The notes beneath the pieces are model-generated. The model was given only the letters and a program-made list of their open reading frames with translations. It made no database searches and was not told where the DNA came from. Of a stretch of 64,000 nucleotides of DNA, positions 36,501-49,186 are shown one piece after another; positions within the stretch are counted from its first letter, which is position 1, and every line of letters starts with the position of its first letter. Position numbers and translations under genes: made by a program. The stretch covers positions 36,561 through 100,560 of the forward strand of contig NOKP01000052.1 in NCBI GenBank assembly GCA_002682825.1, given 5' to 3'. The stretch comes from Neonectria sp. B-13 (taxonomy: Eukaryota > Ascomycota > Sordariomycetes > Hypocreales > Nectriaceae).

Positions 36501-36948
36501 TTTGCCGCCATCCGGAACAGCCCAACTGCGCTTCCGAAAAGGGCCACCTGAGCCGCTGCCGGGGTCGCATCGGAGTTAAAAATATCTGCCTTGATCGTCG
36601 CCGCATCCTGGTCGCCGGGACACACATATAACCAAACCTCCCTGCCATCATTCATCACCCTCTTGGACTTGTCCAACATCGGCGCTTGTCAAACTCGACC
36701 GTCTCAACATCTCCACATCCGGCCCCAACTCCGCCGTCCCGCCATCCCGCCGTCGCAAACCAGCGGCAATTGATACCACTACTAGTCATTCACCCGCCCA
36801 TCTACCACGCGCGGCCACATTGACTCTCCGTCCCGACCCTGGCGCCATCGCATCCAACGTCTCGGCCAGCGACTTCATCTCACTTAGCCCACTCTACATC
36901 GCACCCATCATCGCCTCGTCGCATCATCACCGCAACAACACCGCAACA
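33501..36948. other. intergenic region containing an assembly gap
   Basis: 3.4 kb between the coiled-coil gene start (-) and the basic unknown gene (+). It has a G-rich patch at 33948-33957, a purine tract at 35680-35705 and 100 Ns at 35706-35805. Short frames on both strands have no recognisable content. The unread gap may hide sequence. Confidence 0.5.
35706..35805. other. assembly gap (100 N)
   Basis: Exactly 100 undetermined bases, the usual placeholder for a gap of unknown size. It directly follows a GGGGGAGGGG-type purine run. Confidence 0.95.
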
Positions 36949-37746
36949 ATGCCCACAACATCCAAGGTTCCCCTCTTCGACGGCAAGAAGAAAAAGCAGA
37001 AGCGCCAACAACAGGAGCGCCAACAAGATGCCATCATGCAGCGCGCCGCTTTGGAGGCCCAGGAGGCATCCAAGACCGCCACCTTCAAGTTCCTCGCCGC
37101 TTTTCTCGAGGACTCCATCTGGAGCGACCAGTTGGATCAAATCTCCATCACCTGGGATGCGCTCCCTCCCATGCAAGAGCTCTTCACTTATGGAGAGCTG
37201 CCCGAGACCGAAGGCACACACGCCTGTCGGCGCCTCTTCAAGGCTGTTGTAATTTGGGACGATCTTGGTCACGGCCTCTGGAAGAACCTCAAGAACAAGA
37301 CCCATCAAAGCGGGAGAGTCTCAAGGGAGCTGGCTTCATCCTTTCAGGCCAGCCGAGAAACCTCAGCCTACCCGACGCCTGAAAGATCTCGAAACAACTC
37401 TCGCTCATCGACGGAATCGAGGTTCTCCAAAAAGTCCCGCCAACAATCTACCGATTCACAAGACCAGGATGCCGGTGGCTGTCCTCGTCGCGCATCAGTC
37501 GCCGACCTAGCTTCATCCTTCCGCAAAGGAAGCAATGGAAAGGTTCCCACCCGCCGTTCTACCGATTCTCAGTTGCCCCATGCGCCCTCTGCCGAAGTCA
37601 CCAGCAAGGCTGCTACCCCGTCGCGATACAGGCTACCCAAGATGATTCCCAACAGCTGCGCGAACGCCGTTAGGAAGACCATGGGCTCTTTCGGCGAAAG
37701 CATCATCCAGGGTCACGGGATCCAGGGTCATGGGAGTACCCTTTGA
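36949..37746 (+). CDS. basic, mostly disordered protein of unknown function
   Basis: Single exon of 265 aa from the ATG at 36949 (MPTTSK). An in-frame ATG at 36820 would add 43 residues of poor coding character. After a Lys/Gln/Arg-rich stretch (KKKKQKRQQQERQQ) comes a short helical block (about residues 25-110) with FKFLAAFLEDSIWSDQLDQI, WDALPPMQELF and WDDLGHGLWKNLK. The rest is Ser/Arg/Lys-rich and looks unstructured, with repeated SRxS/SxxS elements that could be phosphosites. The C terminus carries a small duplication, IQGHG-IQGHG. No family recognised. The Lys cluster could be a nuclear signal (inference). Confidence 0.6.
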   Translation: MPTTSKVPLFDGKKKKQKRQQQERQQDAIMQRAALEAQEASKTATFKFLAAFLEDSIWSDQLDQISITWDALPPMQELFTYGELPETEGTHACRRLFKAVVIWDDLGHGLWKNLKNKTHQSGRVSRELASSFQASRETSAYPTPERSRNNSRSSTESRFSKKSRQQSTDSQDQDAGGCPRRASVADLASSFRKGSNGKVPTRRSTDSQLPHAPSAEVTSKAATPSRYRLPKMIPNSCANAVRKTMGSFGESIIQGHGIQGHGSTL

Positions 37747-39350
37747 GTCGCAGCACCAAGCTTTCTTTTCTGACTTTGGACATTTGGTTTCAGCATGGCG
37801 CAAACAAGCGATTATACTCTTCAAGCTAGCTAGGCGCTGGAGGATTTTGGGAACGGACAAAGGTCGACGCAAGGTCGCCTGAAGGGATTATCTTTAAGCA
37901 CGGCGTTTTGGATTCATATCTTTGGATGCAAGGATTTGGGGATCAAGGAACGGCGAATGAAAAGTTCCAGGTAGCGGTAGCTTCTGTCTCATCCAGACAA
38001 TGAAAATACAATGAAACAACGATCAATGATACGAACACGACCTGGTGCCTTGTGGCCCGCTCCATGAAGGCCAGCCTTCGACGCTGCCAAAACCCATGGA
38101 ACTGCTAACTTAAGGTTTTCAAATCAAGGGCCATTGCCCACATTTGCAACTAGTATTGAGGCATCAAAGTAAAGCTGAAGGTATCTCAAGATGTTCACGT
38201 GATTATTCACGTGGGACAGCAAGCAAACACCAGAGCCGAGACTATATGTCTCCTCGTTCCAATCAAGTTGGCTCTAGCCCGTCCAAGATTTCAATCCATC
38301 CTCAGCCCAAATAAGTTCACCGATTCGCAGTCTCGCCCGCAGGCGTCAGCAGTTTCACTACTTTTCGCCGGCATTTATCTTTGCCCCATTAGCGGCTGGC
38401 AGCTTGCTTTGCTCATTTCACCCAGGGCCAATGGGACACAGTTTGGTTCAAGCCAGCACTCCTGGTGGCGCTACCCTTGACTTCTTTGGGAATGCCCTCC
38501 CCTCCACGCGTAGATGGAGAAATCCCGCTCTTGACGCTGCCCCATCTCTCCCCATCTCTCCCCATTTCCCAGACAGCTCGTCAACGTTAAGGACCGGAAC
38601 CAGGGCAAGCGAGTGCTCCCTGGCCAGCCCTACGAATACGCGAGAGGATCCCTCCCTGTTCCATCGGCAAGGCTGTATATGCTTCGTTCAGTTATGAGTT
38701 ATAGCTCAGGGTTCATACCCATGGGGCTCACTGCCGATAGGCTGTGACTGCCCAGACCATGAGTCGGTCATGCTGGGACAGGTCGGCTCAACTACACACC
38801 GACGAGATGCCATGCGGAGATTGTTACTGCGCAAGACGCTAAAAACACCATCTAAGTCTGCCGATTGACAGCTGAACATCCCATCCTCAGCTTCGGTTCG
38901 ATGCTGCACTCCTGAGATAGGACCAGGAACGACTTCACGGAGTCGCCTTGGAAGGTTGGGTCCTGGCGCATGCTGTTCAATAGTTCCTGCGACAACCCCA
39001 GAGACCGTCGACAATCTAGGACCGCCAAATCTAGAACGCAGTGTAAGCAATGGAACGACATGCAGCCGAGTTTTCAGCTTCCAAGCCATTCAGACTAGCT
39101 TCAGGGGTCCCGGTCCCTACTGCATCTCGCCCTGCCTAGGCACGACCTAGGCCCTCCAGCTCCCCCACAGGCACCAAGTCTCAAGGCCTTCGCAAAACGA
39201 CGAGGCGCCTGGCGTTTCTTTCCTCTGGAAATCTCGCATTCTCGTCGTTGTCTGTGGTCGTGATTGCTTGATCCAAAGGACCTTTCTTTGGTCCATCCAT
39301 TCCTTTACTCCATATTCTGTTCTTGCCCGCCCCAGTTGGATCCCGGCGCC
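37747..39350. other. intergenic region (1.6 kb)
   Basis: 3' flank of the basic unknown and promoter of the cysteine-module receptor-like gene. A CCCCATCTCT triplicate lies near 38541-38570. No gene is supported. Confidence 0.5.
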
Positions 39351-41321
39351 ATGCGTCACTTACACGGCCTTGCACTGGTCGTCTTGGCAGGCCTTGCCAC
39401 TCTTTCCAGTGCGACTGAGATCGTTTACGTGACCGACCTGGAGATCTTTACGCTTCTTGTATGCGCCAGTCTTCTCATGAGTATAATCCATGATGCTAAC
39501 TTCACCAGGCCCCGTGTGTTGCCAGTGCCATCTCAGCCGACGTCTTTGCCCTCACCTACTCAACCGTCTGTGGTGATTCAGAGACCGACTTGCAATCATG
39601 CGTCTGCTCAAACTCGGCCATGTTCAATGACCTTTCCTCCTCGATTTCCACCGACGTGACGTATAGCTGCGGCTCGAGTGCCACGGACGATACATGGAGC
39701 GCATCCAAACTGATGGATCAATATTGCGACCAGGACAGCATGACCGTCACGTTCTCTTCTCCGACAACCAACATCGTCAACGCCTATATCACGGATCTGC
39801 CCGAAATGGACTACTTGCCGCCGTGCGCACAGTCGGCATTGTCTGAGGCGGTAATGGGAGTGGTATGAATAACTTCTTTGGAACACCATAGTTCAGGCAC
39901 TAACCACGATCCCAGGCAGCATACAGATGCCCCGCAGCCGCTGAGCTCCTTGCGCCCTGTGTTTGCAGCAAGGAAGCTGTTGTGAGCGATGTCAGCGACA
40001 CAATCCGGAAGTCAGTCAAATACTCGTGCTCCAACAACCAGGATGTCACCTCCGCGCAGCACTTCTACAATGAGTATTGCGCCATGAACGAGGGCACCAC
40101 GCATTTCGCGACTCCAAACGGGCCCCCGGGAGATAGTCAGTCATCACAACCCATCTTATGGGAACGGTCCACTAACCTTCTCAGTGACATACCAAATCAC
40201 TGCGTTGCCTCAATTCAAATCACTTCGACACTGTGCTCAGAGCGCGGTCTCTTACGCCATCCTCAGTGTACGTCTTGTCTTCACGTGCTTCGATTGTCTC
40301 CGTTTCTCATCTAACGGTTCTTCAGCAAAGCAGTTGGCTATGCGGTAGTGGACCCCAAGAACTGGCTTCTTGCGTGTGCATCAAGTCGGGAATGTCAAAG
40401 TACATGTCCAGTATCCTGACCTCAGAGGTCAAGTGGTCTTGTGAAAGCACTGCCACCGCCGATGTTTCTTCTGCCGTCGCAGTTTGGGATTATTACTGCA
40501 GTGCGGCAGAGAGCAAGGTCGTCGCCACAGTTAGCGAGTCGATAGCTCACACCTACCCAACCGCCAGTTCCAGGGGTGGATCGACAGCTCCAGCGCAAAC
40601 CGGATCGGGAACGAGTAGCGGCGTTTCCCCTGGCGAAACCGCTGCCACGAGTGACAGCAGTTCCTCTGATGACAACAAGGAAGAATCTAAGAGTGTCAAC
40701 ATTGTCCCAATTGCAGCCGGTATTGCCGGCGCGGTGGCAGTGGTCGCCGTGGGCTTGGGTCTTTTTCTATTCTGGCGAAGGAAACGGCGACAAGCAACAC
40801 GAGGAGAGGTGATCCCTTCGGGTGGTGGTGATCCCCATGAATACCACGGCCAACCGGAATTGATGGGGAGTACTCACCTGACACCTGGCATGGGTGATGA
40901 CAAGAAAATGTATGGCGTGTCCGAACTGTCTACAGGAAACAGTTCTCCTCGCCCTGAACTATACGGCGAGATGAAGCCCAGTGTGGCAGAACTCCCTCCA
41001 GGCCACACGGTCACTGCCGAACTGCAGTCCCAATACCCACCTGTCAAGGGATACCATGCTCCTATACATGGGCAATACGGGCATCCATCGCCTCAGGCTG
41101 GCTACGCACCCTCGCCAGTAACGCCCCACGAGCTACAGAGCCCAGCTGTCTATGGTTTCCAGCCTTCACCGCAGTTACAGAACGGGCAGCCCGTGTATGA
41201 GTTCCCGGCACACCCGCCACCAGCCGCCCAGAGACCCAATGGGCAACAAAACTCGGCATGGCAAGCTGGGCCAGTGGAATCATACGAACTTGACTCGAAT
41301 GTGGGTCGGTGGGCGAAATAG
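39351..41321 (+). CDS. single-pass membrane protein with three six-cysteine (CFEM-like) modules
   Basis: Five exons: 39351-39458, 39509-39862, 39916-40135, 40185-40267 and 40326-41321, giving 586 aa. A signal peptide (1-20) precedes three tandem modules of about 103 residues. Their cysteines are at 39/57/67/69/90/109, 142/159/169/171/192/209 and 244/261/271/273/294/313. The spacing is C-x16/17-C-x9-C-V-C-x20-C-x16/18-C. Each module starts after a TDL/TALP-like strand and LxPC or LRHC. The C-V-C step and LPPCAQSA opening recall CFEM domains, but the CFEM second cysteine is Ser and other CFEM cysteines are missing. A Ser/Thr-rich stalk leads to one TM (about 382-402), an RRKRR stop-transfer and a 180-residue Pro/Gln/Tyr-rich cytoplasmic tail. 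Likely a plasma-membrane sensor or wall-linked protein (inference). Confidence 0.8.
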
Positions 41322-42140
41322 GGGTCTCTGTACACGATGTTGACAAACATATGAAGACGAGCGAGGTTATGAGGCGCTTTGGTATGGTTTTATGTGCTCC
41401 AGTCTGGCGTTGTTGGTTTGGTGTTGGCTAGCGGTGAATGATTTAGACTTCCAGCGATTTAGAATGTAAAACATGTATTCATTTTCAACTTGGATGTCGG
41501 AGTTCCGACGACACATTTTACCACAGTTCATTTTGGTGTTTGAACAAAGTTAGGGGGCAACGGTATGTCAACTAGGCAAATAGCTAAACATATGTTTAAT
41601 ATTGAAGAAATAGTAGTTTCAGATATATTTGCTAGTAGTGTAAATGGACAGAGATCTTAGTGAGGAAACCCATTCTGAAGTACATCTAATTGTCAATTGT
41701 GTTCTTCACATCGAATTACCGATTCTTCCAACGATATAGGGTAGGCCAAGAAGTCGGAAGAATGTTATTGCGGTGGGGTGCAGTTCACGCGAACGCGGAC
41801 AAGCTCAAATGAGGCGGCGGCTAGCGAGGTGGTCTGTGCGCCGTTGCTCCTTCAGACAGAGACAGAGCTGAGCCTTGTCTGCTTCCGAAAACAGTGGTCT
41901 CGTCGTTCAGGCGCGAAGCTCCAATTTCTCTGCCTCATCCTCACCACCAAATTCGATCCTTTGTTCTTCACCACAACACGGCACCCGCCAGCCTCGCACA
42001 GCCTCATCTCATACTCCTGTGCGCACGCGCCAGCCACCGACGAGAACTGCGTGCTGCGGATTATTTTCCCTCCTTTTCCTTGTGCAAACGAGCTGCGGGA
42101 ATGACGAGAGCCGCGCTGTTGACATAAACGATCCACGACC
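41322..42140. other. intergenic region, AT-rich in the middle
   Basis: 3' flank of the receptor-like gene and promoter/5' UTR of the MLP1 gene. Bases about 41570-41645 are distinctly AT-rich. No gene seen. Confidence 0.6.
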
Positions 42141-45100
42141 ATGGCGGCCGCAGATGTGGACATCGGCTACATCGCGGGCCACCTCGGCCTCGACCAGCCT
42201 GTCCTGGGGACGCTGACCACCGAGCCCACCGTCGACCTTGTCACGATACTCCTGCAGGCAGTGGCTGCGAAGGCGCACGAGTTCGACACTCTCTACGCCG
42301 AAAAGCTCCAGACCGACATCGAGCTGGAGAATGCCGTGCGGAGCTCCGAGACGCGGTCACAGACCTTCAAGGCAACTGCCGACAAGGCCCTGAAGGATGT
42401 CGAAGAGGCAAGACAGCAATTGAAGGACGAAGGTGGGTGCTTGCGATGTGTCCCTGATGCTAAAATGTTCCGTTTGCTGATTCTTTCTTCCCTACCATAG
42501 AAACGAAGCGCCAGTCCATCGAAAACGAGCTACAGATTCTCAAGGCAAAGAAGTCGGACAACGATGCCGAGGTCAAGGCCCTCAACGACAAGATTGAAAC
42601 CCTCCAGTCGTCGAACCGAACCAACCTGAGCATCATCGAGTCGAACAACAAGCGCGACCAGACGCTCACAGAAGAGCTGACGAAGCAACACCAACGCAAT
42701 GTCGAGCTTTCTCGCGAGGTCACAGCGCTGCAGCAGTCCGAGCAGAACGCCAAGGGCCAGCTCAACAGCGCCAAGTACCGCGAGGAGTCTACACAGCAAC
42801 AACTGGACCTGGCCCGCAAGAACAGCGAATGGCTCGAGAATGAGCTCAAGACCAAAAGCGAGGAGAGCCTTAAGTACCGGAAGGAGAAGGGCTCTCGCAT
42901 TGCCGAGCTTCAACGACAGAACGAGGACATTCAATCGCAGGTCGATGCCCTGAAGCGAACCGAGCAACAACTTCGCGAACGACTTGATGCTATGCAAGCT
43001 AAAGCGGATGACGCCCTTGTCAAGATCCAGAAGCAGGAGGGCTCTTTCGCAACGACGATCGAGAGCTACAAGCAGGAACTGGACGACCAGAGGCGGTTGG
43101 TGGACATGTCTGACCAGCTTAGCAAGAAACACCAAGAACGCGTGCGCGAGCTGGAAGCCGAAAAGGAACGCCTCAAGGACAACTACGAGAATGAGATTCG
43201 ACGCGTTCGAGTGGAACTAGAGCAGGAGAAACAGGCAGGAGTTGAGATGGAGGAGCGAATTCGTCAACTCGAGACGGAAATCGACGAGCTTCAAGTACGA
43301 CTGGAGCATGCTCCACCACCTGAGTCGGCACCGCAGACTCCCCGACCCAACGGATCAATGATTGGACGGGCCGCGTCACCTTTCGGAACACCCGCCTCCA
43401 TTCGCAGCAAGTCTTCCATCACAGCCACACAGGCCATTGAGCAGCTGTACCAGGTCAAGGGCCAGTTGACAAGTGAGCGGCGAAGGAACCAGCAGCTCTC
43501 CGAAGAGCTGGACAATATGATGACCGCCTTGGAGGCAAAGGCCCCCGAAATCCAAGACCTGCAAGCCGAATCGGAGACTCTCCGCAACGAGATCGCCCGC
43601 ATGTCCGAGTTATCTCAACAGAGCTTCGAGGAGCGCGATGTCTCTCGAAGGGCCGCCAGAAAGGCCGAGGGTGCTCTCGCTACAGCGCAGGCCGAGACTA
43701 AAATCCTGCGCACTCAACTCCGGGATCTCGGAACTCAGATCCAAATGCTTGTCTTCAATATCCATGCCATCGAGAAGGGCGTGGACCAGCTTACTGACGA
43801 GGAGACGTTTCGTCTCAAGCAGCTGGAGAAGGGCGAAATTTCCGAGGAGGTGCTTTCCGACCTGTCCGACACCCATCAGTTCATTACGCAGAAACTGGTC
43901 GTCTTCAAGGACATCAAGTCTCTGCAGGCCAAGAACGAGGAGCTCATGCGCATCACCCGCGAACTCGCGGAACAGCTGGAGAGTGAAGAAGCACTGGCTG
44001 TGAAACACCAAGCGAAGGAGGATCACGACATGGTCGAGAAGCTCCAGCAGGAGCTTGAACACATGACTGAGGAGACCAAGTCAATCAAGAACACCATGGA
44101 GAGCTACAAGATGGAGCGAGACATGTTCCGACGTCTTCTGCAACAGCGAGGTACAAACGGAGATGAGGCGTCCATGATGCGCAACTCTCTGGACGGCAGT
44201 GGACGACTGCCCTTGGTTAGCATCGAAGCCGGAGAGCAGGCGGAGGCTCTGAATGAGGCACTACGCAAGCTACAAGCCGAGTACGACAGTTTCCGGGATG
44301 CACAAGATGGTGTGCGTAAGGACATGCGTGCCCAAGTCAGCAGCCTCGCATCCGAGAAGAATGCCTTACAGACCGAAAACGTTAAATTGCATGGCGATGT
44401 GCGCATTGGGGATGAGCGACGCGAGATGCTGAACAGCAACTACGTTGCCCTCCAGAACGAGAACCGGGAGTTGCAAAAGCGAAGCCAGACCCTCTCTGAG
44501 ACAGCGGCCAAGCAAGATATTCGAACTCAGCAAGTTGCCGAGGAGCTCATCGAGGCTAAGGGCTTACTCGACAGCATGCGAAACGAAACTGCCAATCTCA
44601 AGGCCGAGAAGAAACTGTGGAAGGACATCCAAGACCGACTGAGCAAGGACAACGAGAGCCTGATTGAGGAGAAGAACCGACTTAATAATCTTCTCGCCAC
44701 CCAGCAGTCGCTCGAGAATGAGCGGAACTTGGGAGAATCGGAGACTCGACGGAAGGCCCAGGCTCGAATCGAAAGCCTGGAACAGGAACTGAGCGACACC
44801 CAACGGAAGCTGTCCTACGAAGCGGAGGAGACCAAGAAGTTGCAGCTTAGGAAGGAGTATGAGGCCAAGGAAGCTCAGAAGCGGATCGATGAGCTTATGG
44901 CCAGCCTGAGCCAAATTCGCGAAGACCATGTCGCTGTCAAGACTAGCAGAGATCACCTACAAGCTCGAGTGGACGAGTTGGCTGTTGAGCTGAGGAATGC
45001 CGAGGAGCGAGCTGGCCGTCTCCAGCCCCGACCGACCCCGAGACCCGGCACTGCTGCAGAGGTCAATGAGCAGCAGCAGCAACTCGAAGCCGAAGTCCAA

Positions 45101-48100
45101 GAACTCAACATTGAGATCTCTGATCTCAAGCGTGATCTGGACATGGCCAACACCCACCTAGAGAACGCCAAGGCTCAGGCCGAGCAGTACAAGGAGTTGA
45201 GCCAGGCTAACGAGGAGGCATTAGAGGACCTTCGGGCTTCTCAAGACCAGTACCGCCAAGAGACCGAGGCTCTCATTGAGGAGAAGGACGCCAAGATAAA
45301 GGAACTAAGCCACCGAATTGAGGACATGTCTACTGAACTTTCTCGATCCAACACCGAGCTCTCAAGCCTCCGAGATTCGCAAGGAGAAGTGGCGCGGAGG
45401 TATGAGGATGAGAAGGCAATTCTTGAGGAAGAGGTCAGCAGATTGAAGGAGGAGAGTGCACGACATCTGGAGGCAACGAGGTATCATCAACAGGACCTTC
45501 GCGCACAAGCCGAGATTGCCACGAAGGCGCAACAAGACTACGAGCAAGAGCTCGTCAAGCACGCTGAAGCTGCCAAGCTCGTTCAGCAACTGAGGGTTGA
45601 GCACAACCAATTCAAGAGCGAGGCAGCATCTCTACGGAGCGAGGCAGAATCTGCCAAGGTGACTCTCGCACAGAGCGAGACTTCTTGGGAGGACCGTCGA
45701 CAGCAACTGGAGCAGGAGATGGCTGAGCTGAAGACTAGACGCGAGGATGTCAACGCGCAGAACAAGCTACTCCATCAACAACTGGAAGGCCTCACTGCGC
45801 AGGTTGTAGCACTTCAGCAGAAGCGCAGCGACAGCGACGACATTGATGAGAGGATGTCACCTGTTCCCATGGGAGATGCCACCGAAGGCCTTCGTGAACT
45901 CAACAGCTACCTCCGCCGCGAGAAGGAGATCCTCGAAGTCCAGTACGACTTGAAGACTGGCGAGGCCAAGCGACTTCAGCAACAGCTCGAGTATACCCAA
46001 TCGCAACTCGATGAAGCACGTCTCAAGCTTGATCAGGAGCGCACTCAGACAGCCCAGAGCGGTCGAACCTCGATGACCCACCAAGACCTTATGGAGAAGC
46101 TGAATGAGCTCAACCTTTACCGCGAGAGCAGCATGACTCTTCGAAACGAGAACCAGCAGCTCAAGGATCAGATTGTGGAGAAGAATAACAAGATTCTGGA
46201 GATGGAGGCCAAGGTCCAGCCGCTCGAAGCCGAAATTGATACCCTCAAGACTCAGAAGTCCTTCTTGGAGGACGAGATCAAGCAAATCCAGGAAGATCGC
46301 GACCGATGGCAGAAGCGAACTGAGGGCATCCTGACCAAGTATGGTCGCGTTGACCCTGCCGAGATGGAACAGCTTAAGGAGAGCATCGCCAGCCTGGAGG
46401 CGGAGCGAGATGCCCTGAAGGAGGGTGAGGAGCCGCTCAAGGCTAAGGTCACCGAGCTTGAGGCCACCTTGGAGACGGAACGAAACGGCTGGAGCACGAC
46501 TCGCGGCAAGTTGGTGGATCAGTTCAAGGAGCGGTCGAGGAAAATTACGGGAGAACGAAACGAGGCGATCCAACGGGCCAACCAGCTTCAAGAGACCTTG
46601 GACAAGACCAACGGCGATCTTGAGGGTGTCAAGAGCCAGGTGGAGGAGTCCGGCCAACAGAAGTCGGAACTTGAGCGACAGATTCAGAACTTCGCCAAGG
46701 AGGTGGAGGAACTACGACAACAAGCTCAGGCTGCCCAAGCCGCCCAGGCCACCCAGGCTACCCAGGTCTCCTCTGAAGTTCCTCAGCCAGCCGAGGCAAC
46801 CGCTTCCGCGGAGGTGGTCTCACACCTGGAGCAGCAGCTGGCCAATTCTCAAAAGGAGTTGGAGGCTGTCAACGCCCAGAAGCTGGGAGCTGAGCAGCGG
46901 CTCGAGACGCTTCGGGCCGAGTTGCAGGGTGTCATTTCTGAGCGAGACGAAGCTACGAAGAAGCTGCAGGAAGCTGTTCAGGCCAACCAGGCCACTCCGG
47001 CCGCCCCTCAGCCGACCGACCAGACCCCCGCTACAACCGCCCCTACTGAGCCAACCGAGGCTGCAGCGGAAACGACGACCTATGCTGTTTCGGACGAGGA
47101 GAAGAAGGCTCTGGAGGAGAAGGTAGCCGCAGCTGAGGCCAAGGCAGCCGAGTTCGAACAAAAGGCCGCCGAAATCGAGACCAAGATCCAGCAGACTGTC
47201 AAGGAACGCTCAGACAGGATGCGAGACACCTTGAATAACAAGCTCAAGGAGACTAGGACCAAGATGGAGGACGAGTACAAGAAGAAGGATGAGGACCTCA
47301 AGCTCAAGTTTGAGCAAGAGAAACAAATCTGGCTTGCCGAGAATACCACAACTAAACCGGCGACCGAGGCACCAGCTGCCAGCAATCAACCTCCGGCTAC
47401 TCCAGCGAAGGCCGAGGCTGCCACCGTTCCATCGACGCCAGCTTCGGTTGGGCCACCGGATCTCTCCCAACTTGACGACGCTCGCATTCGCCAGTTCCTG
47501 TCCACCAACTCGACTGTTAAGAATATTGTGGCAGCGAACATCAAGAAGAAGCTTGAAGTGGAGAGTGCTAAGTTGAGGGCAGATCTGGAATCGACCCTCA
47601 AGAACGAATACGACACCAAGATTATATCAGCGAGGGAGCAAGCACAGCTTATGGAGTCCAAGAAGTCTACCTTGCGAATCAACATGGCGGAGAACAAGTT
47701 GAGGAACACCCAGGCGAAGATCGTTGTTGTGGAGAAGGCTGCAGCCGAGACGCCTCAGAAGGCCGTTGTTGAGGTTTGGGAGGTTGCGAAGGTGGCGCAG
47801 GCTCCCCCACCAACCCCGGCCGCCTCCAAGCCGACACCCGTTAGACAGAGCTCAACAGCTGGTGCGCACCCATCGCCATTACCAGCCACGCCTGCTGGCA
47901 AGGCTGTTCAGGCCGCTCAGGCTGCTCAGGGAACTCCGGCTGCCGCAGCTACTCCCGCGACAACCGAACAACCAAAGCCAGCTCCAGGTGGACAATCTGC
48001 GGCAAGGGGGATTCCTGCGCCGAAGACTAACAATCCATTCGCTGTCTCGACAAACGCGGCCGGCACAGAAGCGCCAAACCCATTTGTATCAAAGGGTGAG

Positions 48101-48514
48101 GGAGCAACGGCAACTGCCCCCTCTGTGGCTCAACCCCAACAGCAACAGACGCAGCAACAGACGCAGCAGCAGCAGCCGCCGCCGCCGCCACACCAGCGAC
48201 AAACACCACAGCAACACATCCAGCAGCTGCAGCAGCAGCAGCAGCAGCAGCAACAGCCTGTGCGATCTAGTATTCCTATGCCTCGTGGCGGTGGCCGAGG
48301 CCGAGGTGGTGCTTATGTACCACCGAGCCAGCGAGCAGCGAGCGGAAACCAGGAGGGTGGCGCACCCCGTGCTGGCCGTGGAGGACGAGGAGGCGCCAGA
48401 GGTGGACGTGATTCGCTCAACCCTGTGGCGAACGACTTTCAGCCCGGCAACAAGCGGCCAAGGGGAGATTCGGAGGTTGGTGGAGGAGCCAAGAGGGCAA
48501 GAGGAGCACACTGA
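42141..48514 (+). CDS. nuclear pore basket protein MLP1/TPR
   Basis: Two exons, 42141-42432 and 42501-48514, giving 2101 aa. The protein is almost continuous coiled coil (Glu/Lys/Gln/Leu-rich heptads) from about residue 45 to 1700. The TPR/MLP1/MLP2-like segment lies around residues 1150-1280 and includes LRREKEILEVQYDLK. Then follow Ala/Pro/Thr-rich linkers, a conserved block near 1660-1730 (DLSQLDDARIRQFL...), a Gln-rich stretch (about 1976-2018) and a basic Gly/Arg-rich tail with GGRGRGG. These proteins form the nuclear basket filaments and act in mRNA surveillance and export, spindle checkpoint support and chromatin organisation. Length fits the family (about 1900-2100 aa). Intron 1 is 68 nt and sits after residue 97. 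An MLP1-like symbol would be appropriate; yeast has two paralogues so I leave it unassigned. Confidence 0.92.
48136..48259 (+). repeat. CAG/CAA glutamine-coding repeat in the MLP1-like gene
   Basis: Imperfect trinucleotide tract encoding runs of Gln broken by Pro and His residues (a CCGCCGCCGCC block in the middle). Length polymorphism between strains is likely. Confidence 0.85.
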
Positions 48515-49186
48515 TCAAAGTCTATCTCTATGTCGGTGAGACGAGAGGAGTGATGGTATGTTCAGGATGTATTACAAGTATGTACTCGTATTTGCAGTGT
48601 TTGCCAACGCAGATGGCAAAGGGAACATGGAAGGGATGGACAGGAACGGAAGGCAATGGGCCAGTATTTGAGCATTTTCTGTACCTTTTCCGGGCCTCCT
48701 TCGACGGAAGACAAAAGACTATTTTTCCTTGGTTGTTTAATATTTATGGGTTCGCCTCATGCAGAAGAGTGGCTTCCAGTGACCGTTTGAATTGTAGATC
48801 TTATGGGATACTTTGAGAAGTTTCTGATATTTTGAGATTAATCGTGTCGCTCCGTAGACTCGCCAGAGTCAAGTTGGGTCGGGCATTAACCTAGGTAAGT
48901 ATTCAAACATGACAACTATAGCATTCAGACCAGTTCATTCGTGTCTAGTAGATAGTTGTTGGTGTCGATGGATGTGGATCAAGGTCGGGGATCGGCAACA
49001 ACTTTTGCCGATAAGCGATAACGATAAGCAAAGAAAAAAAATACTTCCCTCGTCAACTCTTGGAGCTTTATCCCACTATCGTACTACCGGCGGAATTGGA
49101 TCGTGGACGAATAGACACACGACAAAAACACGAAATCAAAGCCTGGACACGTACCGTCGTCCTCGAAAAGGCACGTTCAATTTCTA
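48515..49186. other. tandem intergenic region
   Basis: 3' UTR of the MLP1-like gene and promoter of the MAK5 gene, both on the plus strand. An A-rich run lies at 49034-49041. No other gene. Confidence 0.6.

Noticed and set aside
36820..36948. N-terminal extension of the basic unknown protein from the ATG at 36820
   Set aside because: The added residues look like translated 5' UTR; the ATG at 36949 is in a better context and starts the charged domain.
47724..48539. 271-codon frame overlapping the end of the MLP1-like gene in another phase
   Set aside because: Arg/Pro/Gln-rich product caused by the CAG-type repeats; the MLP1 frame is clearly the coding one.
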